This document shows, in pieces, positions 1 through 8,091 of a stretch of DNA of 64,000 nucleotides (positions within the stretch are counted from its first letter, which is position 1; every line of letters starts with the position of its first letter). The notes under the pieces were generated by a model. That model was not told where the DNA came from and ran no database searches. It saw nothing but the letters and a program-made list of their open reading frames with translations. The stretch is from assembly GCA_033977485.1 (NCBI GenBank), contig CM066985.1, forward strand, positions 77,691,045 through 77,755,044. Direction: 5' to 3'. This DNA is from Hydrangea macrophylla (taxonomy: Eukaryota; Streptophyta; Magnoliopsida; Cornales; Hydrangeaceae). The position numbers and the translations under genes are program-made.

Positions 1-510
1 CGACACACATGATGTGACGATTTCTTGAGATAATTTTTCATCGCGTGGGGATAACATTACGCCCCTGTTTGGATCGATTTAAAAAGAAGCATGTTATATT
101 TTGTCCAGAAAAAAAAATATTTAGATAGAAGCCGAACCCACACCCACACCGACACCCGAAACAGAGCAGGGCAACACGCTTGTATGCATTTTGTGAATTG
201 GGCATAAGTCCTCCATCATCTACAAAATTGAGTACCCCAAAGTTCCAACCATTATAGGAGTAGGAGCCAAATTTGTTTAAACAAAAAAAAAAAAAAACTG
301 CCTCACCTCGATTACACTTCAATTTATTAGCTTATCATTATGCTTAATATCATATTTACCAAACTATCATTGCGAATAAATTTTCCATTTGATTTTATGG
401 ATTTGAAATGGCTTCTCATAAAAGAAAAGTCAAAATTCATGGTGCTATATATTTGTGTTCAAAAGTTATTATGGTCTAAATATTGTATTATTATTATTAT
501 TATTATTTTG
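1..510. other. AT-rich intergenic DNA, no gene seen
   Basis: No coding region or element boundary can be supported here. The stretch is AT-rich, with a poly-A run near 280-297 and a short TTA microsatellite at about 484-507. The small open frames are explained by low complexity. Confidence 0.6.
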
Positions 511-655
511 GCATTTGTTGGCATAGCTCAAGTGATAAAGAGCTGGCATATAAGTCCCCTCCAATGCATAGGTTCGGGGTTCGAACCTTATCCCCCTCCC
601 CCATATCAAAAAAAATATATATATACTGTAAATTTTTTTTTTTTTTGAAAATAGC
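511..655 (+). mobile_element. tRNA-derived SINE
   Basis: An A-box-like segment (TGGCATAGCTCAAG, 519-532) is followed about 45 bp later by a near-consensus RNA polymerase III B box (GGTTCGAACCT, 578-588). A C-rich stretch and an A/T-rich tail with a poly-T run come next. This is the usual layout of plant tRNA-derived SINEs. No target-site duplication was resolved, so both ends are approximate. It could instead be a decayed tRNA pseudogene, but the tail favours a SINE. Confidence 0.55.
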
Positions 656-753
656 CAATGTAGAATTCAAAGATCAAGAAAGCAGTGAGCTACAATCCTT
701 AACAACAAGGTGGAGAATTGAGTGAGGGCATTCCTCCTCCATCCATACTCTAA

Positions 754-1358
754 GGCCTCGTTTGGCAGGTCGGATAAAACTGTCTCATAGGACAGGATAA
801 GACAGGATCGGATAGGATAGTAATTATGTCGAAAAATAAGTTCTGGATAATAACAAAATCATTGTTTTTTTACACAAAATTGGGTCTGAAGGAAGAAAAA
901 GAAAAAGAAAAAATAGAGTAGACCTAAAAATGGAAGGAAAAAAAAAAGGGAGGGGGGGGAGAAAGAAAGATATGAGAAAAAAGAAGAAAAAGAAGAAGAA
1001 GGCAGATCTAAAATGAAAAAGAAAAAAAAAATCTGAAAAAAAAAAATAAAAAAAAAAAAGCAAATCGGAAAATGAAAAGAGAGGGAAAAAATATATGAAA
1101 ATGAAAAAGGAAAAAAAAAAGATCTAAAAAATTTAAAAATTAAAAAAAAAAAAAAAAAAAAAAAAGAAGTTTTTTTTGTCCCAAGAAGTTATCCCAAACT
1201 TCGAATCCTACCCAATGCCACATCCCCCCATGCGTTAGAGTTATATCCTACTCTCCATGGGATAAAAACCTAGTTCATGACTATTTTATCCTGTCCAATG
1301 ACATCACCAAACGTTGGATAGGATAAAAGTTATCATATCCTGCCTACCAAACAAGGCC
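754..1358. mobile_element. Tourist-like MITE (PIF/Harbinger type)
   Basis: The ends are inverted repeats: GGCCTCGTTTGGCAGG on the left, and GGCCTTGTTTGGTAGGC when the right end is read on the other strand. Both ends are flanked by the trinucleotide TAA (751-753 and 1359-1361), which fits the TWA target duplication of PIF/Harbinger elements. Subterminal inverted blocks (GGATAGGATA, GACAGGATAA and their complements) continue inward. The interior, about 885-1165, is a long purine-rich run with no coding capacity. Confidence 0.75.
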
Positions 1359-1365
1359 TAAGTTC

Positions 1366-1500
1366 CTTAAGTTTCCTAACCATCCGTGCAAGCGCGTGAG
1401 CCATCGAGTTTCCTTGGAATGTGCTTAGCAATAACAATGCCTCCCAACTATAATAGCTCTCTAATTCGCGAAAAGATATGCCCAAGTGATTGGGATTTCA
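1366..1500 (-). pseudogene. possible RNase H fragment of a LINE-type element
   Basis: On the minus strand a short frame reads GNSMAHALARMV, which resembles the last catalytic block (R/G-N-x-x-A-H-x-L-A-R) of the RNase H domain in plant non-LTR retrotransposons. A little upstream, in another frame, is SQSLGHIFSRIRELL, which fits the preceding helix, so the fragment would be frameshifted. Nothing longer is recognisable. The MITE at 754-1358 adjoins it. The call rests on a short motif. Confidence 0.3.
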
Positions 1501-1719
1501 CATTAGGTTTCGTGATGTCCTTAGGTTGAACCTTGAGGCCATCCATCCGATGAGAAACTAAAAACTCGTGGCAAAATGTCATGTGCATGACTCCAAATTT
1601 ATGATGCCCACAGATTATAAATGGGCTCGGTTTTTGGTTATCCAAACAAAATGTTAGAGACCTTCGTACGTGATCAAGATTTAGTTGAACCCTTCTATTC
1701 TCATAACCCATGCTAGAGA

Positions 1720-2222
1720 GGGATGTCAAAATGGTCCATCGGGCTTGGGCTTTGGCTTACGAGCTCATATCTCTTTTCGGGCCAGTTCAGGCTCTGGCCG
1801 GGCTTAAGAGTTCACAATTCAGGCCCGACCCTAAGCCCTAAGGTATAACCTAAGTACTGAGCGCTTTAAATTTATCCTAAAATGGTATAAATACTATTTA
1901 TATACGTAACCATTTTTTTATAGGTTGAAAATAACTTTCAATATAGCAACTTACAATTTTTTTTTATATATTTAATACTTGAAAATGGTCAATATTTTTA
2001 TTGTTGGGAAGCTTCTAGTCGGGCTTCTATGCGGGCCTCGGACCGGACTTTGGTCAGGTCGAGCATCGGGTTGGGCTTTGGCTTCAATAGGTAGGCCTAG
2101 GCCTTCCCGAGATGCTAGGGCTTAGGGACGAGCTAGCCCTACCTCGGGCTTGGGTCGGGCTTTAGGCTAATTTTTTCAGGATGAGCTTTGAACCGCCCGT
2201 CGACCGAGCTTTTTTTACACCC
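1720..2222. mobile_element. degenerate hAT-like MITE
   Basis: The left end GGGATGTCAAAA and the reversed right end GGGTGTAAAAAA form short imperfect terminal repeats. The flanking octamers (1712-1719 and 2223-2230) agree at 6 of 8 bases, as expected for an old hAT 8-bp duplication. The interior is rich in GGGCTT and GGGCC words, typical of a common eudicot MITE class. The ends are decayed. Confidence 0.45.
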
Positions 2223-2551
2223 TATAGAGAACATATAGAGGCTAGCTTTGCTTAAAGTTGAAAAGACATAGCAGTATTATTTGACCCTTGGGCATGAAGT
2301 TGGAGGCCAACACTAAAAAATGGCATGCTTTTGCAGAGACATAGGTTCCTACCTATACTTATTGGTTAAGTTTTCAATTTCGCTATTCACTATTTGTAGT
2401 TTTAGAGGGTACATAGTCTTATAGATATCGTGTAATCAATAAGGGTGTGTATTTATAATACCCTAAATTTTTTATGTATAATAAATTAGACCTTGTATTC
2501 CTTCTTTAATGCATGTGTGGACTTTACTTTACCATTGATGAACTTTGTGTC

Positions 2552-2776
2552 CCAGTCGATTGGAATGTTTTACCAATTGATTGCATTGTCTTTCTTGCCA
2601 ATCAATTGAACACTTTACCAATCGATTGACATCTTAACCGCCTCAACCCAATCTATTGGAATTTATATCAATCGATTGGAGTCATTAATACCTACCATAA
2701 TCGATTGAACCATTGTCTTAATCGATTGGTACTTTCCTACCTACCCCAATCGATTAGAACTTTTCCAATCGATTGG
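2552..2776. repeat. ten-copy CCAATCGATTGG palindrome array upstream of TATA
   Basis: Ten 12-mers matching or one to two changes from the perfect palindrome CCAATCGATTGG start at 2552, 2573, 2598, 2618, 2648, 2668, 2697, 2718, 2746 and 2765. Start-to-start spacing is 21, 25, 20, 30, 20, 29, 21, 28 and 19 bp, so sites come in pairs about 20 bp apart. Spacer sequence is poorly conserved. Several variants (CAATTGATTG, CAATCAATTG) are CpG-to-TpG/CpA changes. Confidence 0.9.
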
Positions 2777-2836
2777 ACTCAGCAATTTTGATCGTCTCAA
2801 TCTGGTTGAGGATTGGCCACGTGATCATTTCTCTTC

Positions 2837-2844
2837 TATATATA
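2837..2844 (+). promoter_or_regulatory. TATA box of LTR-A
   Basis: TATATATA sits about 60 bp downstream of the last upstream palindrome and before the GA-rich leader. It is the best core-promoter candidate in this LTR. Confidence 0.55.
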
Positions 2845-3045
2845 TTAGAAGTTTTTCTTGCCTTTTTTGTTTCTAGAAATAGTTTACAGAGAGAGGGAAA
2901 GATATACCTTGTTTATATATGTATATATACACCCATATATATACATACACATATATTGACACAAACACACACATACACGATGGGAAAAGAGAAGAAGAAG
3001 AAGAAGAAGAAGAAGACCAGAAGACGAAGAAAGAAGAAAATAGAT

Positions 3046-3077
<32 letters not shown>

Positions 3078-3134
3078 GACCTCCATTGAAGCTCAAGCCT
3101 CAAACACCCACCAAACACACCTTAGCCCTCTAAG

Positions 3135-3151
3135 GTGAGTTCTAAACTCAC
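3135..3151 (+). promoter_or_regulatory. splice-donor stem-loop (GTGAGT...ACTCAC)
   Basis: GTGAGT (3135-3140), preceded by AAG, forms a consensus plant 5' splice site. It is followed after 5 nt by its reverse complement ACTCAC (3146-3151) and then TTGGTA. The same arrangement recurs in other LTRs of this window. Confidence 0.6.
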
Positions 3152-3261
3152 TTGGTAACGTAGTATTGATGTTTATACATGATCAAAAGAAGGAAAGACG
3201 CATATTACGTCTTTCTCCAATATTTTTTGTTTCTAAATTGCTGTAGGAAAAAGACATAGTC

Positions 3262-3428
3262 CCAATCGATTGGAACTTTTCCCAATCGATTGGTATAGTT
3301 GCTGACCCAATCGATTGCCATTTTATACAATCGATTGGTATAGATTAAGACCAATTGATTGGACTTTTTCCCAATCGATTGTTACTACTTTTATCCCAAT
3401 CGATTGGACCTCTGTCTCAATCGATTGG
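3262..3428. repeat. eight-copy CCAATCGATTGG palindrome array downstream of TATA
   Basis: Sites start at 3262, 3282, 3307, 3327, 3351, 3371, 3396 and 3417, spaced 20, 25, 20, 24, 20, 25 and 21 bp. That makes four dyad pairs with a pair period of about 45 bp. The array lies in the transcribed part of the LTR, after the splice-donor stem-loop. Confidence 0.9.
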
Positions 3429-3749
3429 TAGTTACAGAATGTGGTTTATTTCCTATTGATTATATTATGACATGCTTAGTTGTTTAAATGTTGTTCTGAA
3501 ACCCCAACACCCCCCCCCCCCCCCCCCCCAATACTATCATAATAAAGAGATGGTGTGACATCGTGATGTGGAAACGTTAGGAGCAATGTGTTAGTACTTT
3601 GAGATGTTACGTAATGTGGTAGTCGTGAATCATTTTGGGTTATCATTCATTTTATTCAAAGTAGAAGCGACATGGAAAATGTCATGTATCATTGTTAGTA
3701 TGGAACTAAGTAGGTTTGCTAAGATTTGGGAATCTTGTATGGGTGGGCT

Positions 3750-4085
3750 TTAGTCATTAATATGTCGGGACTGTGCCTATGTCCTTAAAGTGGTCGCCCA
3801 GACCAAGTAGCCCTAAGATAGACTGATGATCCATTAACAGGTCCTTAAATGTGATGGACTGAATATGTCCTTAAAAGTGGTGGACCGGGATCACTAGTAG
3901 ATTACGAGAAGTCGTAGCAATAGGATGATGTGTCGTTGCTCAAAGTGTTGTATCCTTGTAATGAGGTGGACTATGCATATGTTTGTAAAAGCTGGGGATA
4001 GACTGACGTGCTATCTATGACATGCGGTGGACTGTGAATATGTTCTTAGAAGCGGTGGATGGAGCAATATTGTATCCATAGAAAT
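3750..4085 (+). repeat. imperfect GGACTGTG...ATATGTTCTTAAAAGCGGTGGAC repeats in LTR-A
   Basis: Four to five imperfect copies of a 35-40 bp unit carry the words GGACTGTG, ATATGTYCTTA and AAGYGGTGGA. LTR-C has the same block at about 60236-60570. Gypsy-1, Gypsy-2 and LTR-D have analogous but different repeat blocks at the matching LTR position. Confidence 0.6.
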
Positions 4086-4299
4086 AAACTACTATTAAGT
4101 TCATTCTACGATCAATCAGGTATAGTCAGTCTTTGTGTAACAAGACGTTTGGAATTGTTTAATGATGAGATTGAATAAAGAGAATATAGTATTAGTATAA
4201 CTTAATCTTATATCGCTTTATAACTTGTAATAACTTCATTATTACGATACCTTGTTAGTGTTTAATTCATTCATCTTTTATGAGCTGACAACGTGTTAA

Positions 4300-4467
4300 G
4301 TCGTTGGACATTCTCACGTCCCAGCGTATCCTGTCTATGAATATGCAGGGGAAGGACCTACGGGCGAGAACTACTATGCTAGGGATGGCGTTACTGTGGA
4401 GGACTACCCCGAGGGAGGACTGGCGGAGGAAGACTATTATGTCGATGACTACGTCCACGTCAATTGA
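4300..4467 (+). other. Tyr/acidic-rich open frame inside LTR-A
   Basis: The frame is open for 55 codons after an in-frame TAA (4297-4299) and ends at TGA (4465-4467). It encodes segments such as EYAGEGPTGENYY, VEDYPEGG and AEEDYYVDDY. There is no in-frame ATG, so it could only be translated from a spliced or fused transcript. LTR-C has the same frame at exactly the same length (see 60791-60958). The product is unknown. Confidence 0.45.
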
Positions 4468-4746
4468 AGACTAGGGCTAGATAGTAGTTTATTTACTTTA
4501 TGCTTTTCAGACCTAGGCATATGTTGCCTTAACTCTATAGATCTATTTCATTCCAGACTTTGATTGTAATAGTTAGTAACTTTAAGTTATGTTTATCCAT
4601 GAAGTTAAAACTATTCATTTGTGCTCCTTCATTTATCTATTGTTTAGTATTGTGTGGTGTGGACAATCATGTGACTTCACCATTCATGACCTATGGATCT
4701 AAAAAGGAATTTAATTTCTCTATTTTTGCTGTTCTAGGGCGTGATA

Positions 4747-5008
4747 GTATTTGATAACTCAATTAAATGTTGAACTTTTTTTTCTAGTGCATTTGACTAT
4801 ATGTACCACTTATTTGAAAAAATAACCAAATATCCACTGAAAACCTTGTGAAAATATTCTATTGAAAATAATTATTGAATGCAGTCTACTTCAGTACTTA
4901 AAACACTGTTTTCAGATTTGCAAATTCTATCACTTAAACTTTTTAGACTTAAAATTCAAGACTTAATTTTTCAATTTTACCAAACAGACCCTAAATCTTT
5001 TGGATGAT
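4747..5008. other. AT-rich spacer, no gene seen
   Basis: Flank of LTR-A. A segment ending ACCAAACAGACCC near 4979-4991 resembles a MITE end, but no partner was found. Confidence 0.4.
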
Positions 5009-5566
5009 GAAACTGTCACACCACAACCCGCCACGCGCAGATTAGACTGTGTAACCAAGGATTACCCCCAACTAAACAAGTATCATCATGTAAAAGAACT
5101 TCATTAGATCAAACCAACCCCAAGGGTAAAATGGTCCTTTTACATTACAATCAAATTTTATACCAAAGATAGCTCAAAACAACCTTCCAAAAATGTTTTT
5201 CAAGTCAAAATCACAAAATAGACTCATTTGGCAAAATGCTCCAATGTGGTCGACCAGACTGCACTATGTAAAATTGTGTGGTCGACCAAACTGCACCCTT
5301 TAAAATGTGTGGTTGAACAAACTGCACTATGTAAAATTATGTGGTCGACCAGACATCTCTGCTGCAGAATTTTAGCTTCCAAATTCTTCATAACCTTTAT
5401 GAACAAAACCAAAACATATCCAAGTCACTTCCAAACAATTTCAAAACTTCATGAACATGTCCCTAATAGATATTTAAACGTTCCCAAACATTTAAAACAT
5501 CATTCAAAACATGCTTACAACTTCTCTTGAGTCAAACAACTCATAGAGCACATCCCTTGCTCAAAC
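5009..5566 (-). repeat. minus-strand LTR-like remnant split by the copia element
   Basis: It begins TGTCACACCACAACCCGCC, which reads on the minus strand as an LTR 3' end of the GGGTTGTGGTGTGACA type. It holds four copies of a roughly 32-bp unit around the palindrome TGGTCGACCA (5247-5351). The copia element interrupts it, and the sequence from 13569 onward is its likely continuation. The outer end and family are not resolved. Confidence 0.45.
5247..5351. repeat. TGGTCGACCA palindromes at 32-bp spacing
   Basis: Sites start at 5247, 5279, 5310 (a decayed copy, TGGTTGAACA) and 5342, spaced 32, 31 and 32 bp, which is close to three helical turns. Spacers contain the repeated words CTGCACTATG and TAAAATT. 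Confidence 0.85.
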
Positions 5567-6570
5567 TGTTGCGTTTGTGCGCTCAAACCATTACATTATG
5601 TATGAGACATTAGCATTTTAATATATGGATATTAGCTTTTTATTTCATTATGTATGTTTCTTTCATGAGATGATTGTTAATCCTTAAGTATCATATTAGG
5701 TGATTCGTGTGTGTATGAGATACATACAAGTGAGATACGAACTATTCTTTGATACTTAGAATTTGTCACAGTAGATGATGAGACTGGATACCTCATCAGG
5801 TCTACACTGTAGCATATTAACTACCATTGGATGGAGAGATGAGTCTCTATCACTAGAGTGTAACTCTTATTTAATATGCTAGTGCTTGTAGTGCATTGAC
5901 GGACCTAAGCTTTCCTATTGACACTTAAGACTGTCAACAATCGATAGGAACTCATAACTTGTATAATGTACGTGTTCTCAATCTTAAGACGATTATGAAT
6001 ACAGACTATGGATATGGCTGCTTTGACTTACCAATCAGTGAGGTCTATAAAAGATCAACACCTAGGTATCTTGGGTATGTCATGTTCAAAGGGTTGTGAA
6101 CATATATTGTCAAGATAGAATCTACCCCCTGATTCAGAGTAAGCATTCCCTTGAGAATGTCACCAAGTTGATTACTGAGAACTACAGTCTTGTTGATAAG
6201 TAGTTATCAACATGTTTAGTAATAATGAGAGGTGAATGGGACTCAAGGAATACAAGAAGTATTCATGATTCAGGTTGATAGTAATATTTATCCAACTACC
6301 TGAATATAATTACGAATGCTGATGGTAGTGGGACATTAGTACACCATACAAGTCTATTTACCGCTTCGAATATGTTCTTTTGCGTTGGAGTTCAGTTATC
6401 ATTTTATAGTGGAGTAAACATTAATTGACCAGTTTGTTAGTTGGTTGATCAAAGAGTTTGGTTATGGGAACCAACAACTGGTCTGAGCCAACAATAAAGA
6501 GCCTAGGAGGTCCCACTCTTAGCCCCGGTAGGATGATTGGAAAGGCACATGAGGATCATGTCAAGACAGG

Positions 6571-6686
6571 TTCAATCGATCAAAGTAATCTCGATCGATT
6601 GAAGTCTAGGCAGGTTCAATCGATTGAAAGACATTCGATCGATCGATCGAAGGTTCAATTAATCGAAACCAATTCGATCAGTCGGA
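6571..6686. repeat. TTCGATCGATCGAA-type palindrome array upstream of copia TATA
   Basis: Six 14- to 18-mers built on ATCGAT (for example TTCAATCGATTGAA at 6615-6628) start at 6571, 6590, 6615, 6634, 6654 and 6673. Spacing is 19, 25, 19, 20 and 19 bp. The last site ends about 24 bp before the TATA box. The 3' LTR repeats the array at 13064-13175 with spacing 19, 25, 19, 16 and 19. Confidence 0.9.
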
Positions 6687-6709
6687 GGTTAAAGTCGATT
6701 TTGGAAATC

Positions 6710-6717
6710 TATAAATA
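6710..6717 (+). promoter_or_regulatory. TATA box of the copia 5' LTR
   Basis: CTATAAATAG is a near-ideal plant TATA element directly downstream of the palindrome array. The 3' LTR copy is at 13199-13206. Confidence 0.65.
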
Positions 6718-7073
6718 GAGCAGCTACGTACAGTGTTTAATAATCATCATTTTTCTATACGAGAATTGCAGAGACTATTTTATGGTTTCCTTAGCCTTTT
6801 TATCCTCCCCGTTAGAGTTCCCACCAAATCTAGCCTCTCCGGTAGCGTCCGTAGGAGTCATAAGAGTGAAGATAACCTAGTGGAGACTGTTGCACCATCA
6901 AGAAGGTTGAAGATTTCAAAATTGGGTTCAAAACACAAAGGTATAACTCTTGTCCCCTCTTTTGTACGTCTATAGAATTAACGAGGTGTAGATCTGGGCT
7001 ACCAATAAATTTTAGTAACTCAATATTTCTGTTGCGCATTTAAAAATAATTTTAAACATGTTTTTCCTTCAAT

Positions 7074-7087
7074 TAGTATCATAGCCA
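7074..7087 (+). other. copia primer-binding site
   Basis: TAGTATCATAGCCA matches the initiator-tRNA-Met PBS (TGGTATCAGAGCCA) at 12 of 14 positions and lies 2 nt after the LTR. Both mismatches are transitions or transversions consistent with decay. Confidence 0.8.
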
Positions 7088-7239
7088 CGCTTCTTTGGAT
7101 CTATAGATGCATTTTGGAATACTAGTTTTGATTTGCATATTGTTTTGAGAACTGTTTTCGAAATTGCATCGTCACAGATCTGTTTTTATAGTGTTTACAT
7201 AGCAGAATACAAATCTGTGATTGCATTGGATGCATGATG

Positions 7240-7545
7240 GATTCTATCGATCGAAGTAGTTTCGTTCGATCGAGCTGCCTCTGTTCTCAAGCGATCGAAC
7301 GTATGTCGATCTATCGAACTTGATTTTGTTCAATCGATTGGATGGTTTTCAATCAATCGAGATTGATTCTCTGTCTGGGTGTTCTTTTCACAGTTTTCAA
7401 GGTTTTTAAAATTATAAACATTTTTTTATTATATTATGTAAAATTTTCAAATCATTCTGTGAAATTGAAAGTTCAATCGATTGAACTATGTTCAATCAAT
7501 CAAAGCTTCGATAGATCGAACTGTTTTTGATCCATCAAAGTGTGA
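7240..7545. repeat. second ATCGAT palindrome cluster in the copia leader
   Basis: About ten ATCGAT-cored or decayed dyads occur in the untranslated leader between PBS and gag, for example CTATCGATCGAAG, TCGTTCGATCGAGC and TTCAATCGATTGGA. As in LTR-A, there is one cluster upstream of the TATA box and another in the transcribed leader. Confidence 0.75.
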
Positions 7546-8091
7546 CAGAGAAATAAGATGCTATTTTAAGTTCTAATTCAGTATATAAAGAGTTTATGTT
7601 CTGTGCGAATCAATTAAGGGTTCTAGTTTAACTGTAAGATGAGTAGTGCATTCTGTGTCACCTCGCCAGGGGTGATCATTCCATATGGAGGTACACTACT
7701 CATTGGTTACTAGATGTGAACTTCCTATGGATAGGATCAATCAGACGTGTTAGAGAGTGACCACCACACGGAGGCGGTTGTGATTGGATCCTAGTTAATG
7801 GAGCACACTAGTAAAGCTCTGGATAAGGGATCCCATACGGGGCATTATTCAGAAACTTAGAGATCAAATAGGTTCGGGAGTCATAACTTATTTTTCAAGA
7901 GTTGCATAGCGGACAAGTCATGATTAATCAAAAAATCGAGTATTGACCGCCACACGGAGGCTTTACTCTTTCGTTTTGATATTCCAGTGACTTTGCTTTA
8001 AAATGAGAGTTTTAAGGATTCTTTTATTTCAAACTGTCAAATTCTGATATCCATATTTATTTTGTCTTTTTGATTTTTTCAGTAAATCATA

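Larger units (their letters stand above)
2454..4746 (+). repeat. solo LTR of a chromovirus-like retrotransposon (LTR-A)
   Basis: This is a 2293-bp LTR with no internal region. It starts TATAATACCC and ends GGGCGTGATA, matching the TGTAATACCC...GGGCGTGACA termini of LTR-C with one transition at each end. The 5-bp duplication GTATT flanks it exactly (2449-2453 and 4747-4751). In order it holds a palindrome array (2552-2776), a TATA box (2837), GAA/GA/G low complexity (2994-3078), a splice-donor stem-loop (3135), a second palindrome array (3262-3428), a poly-C run, imperfect 30-40 bp repeats (3750-4085) and an acidic open frame (4300-4467). It arose by LTR-LTR recombination. Confidence 0.85.
5567..7071 (+). 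repeat. 5' LTR of the copia element
   Basis: TGTTGCG...TTCA, 1505 bp, ended by TG and CA. It carries the dyad array (6571-6686) and a TATA box (6710). Confidence 0.9.

Noticed and set aside
2873..3138. open frames with Lys/Arg or Ser/Leu runs
   Set aside because: They come from the GAA, GA and poly-G low-complexity tract of LTR-A.
60..5000. one large inverted-repeat element from CCCCTGTTTGG (about 66) to CCAAACAGACC (about 4981)
   Set aside because: Only about 9 bp match, no target duplication was found, and the words are common in plant DNA.
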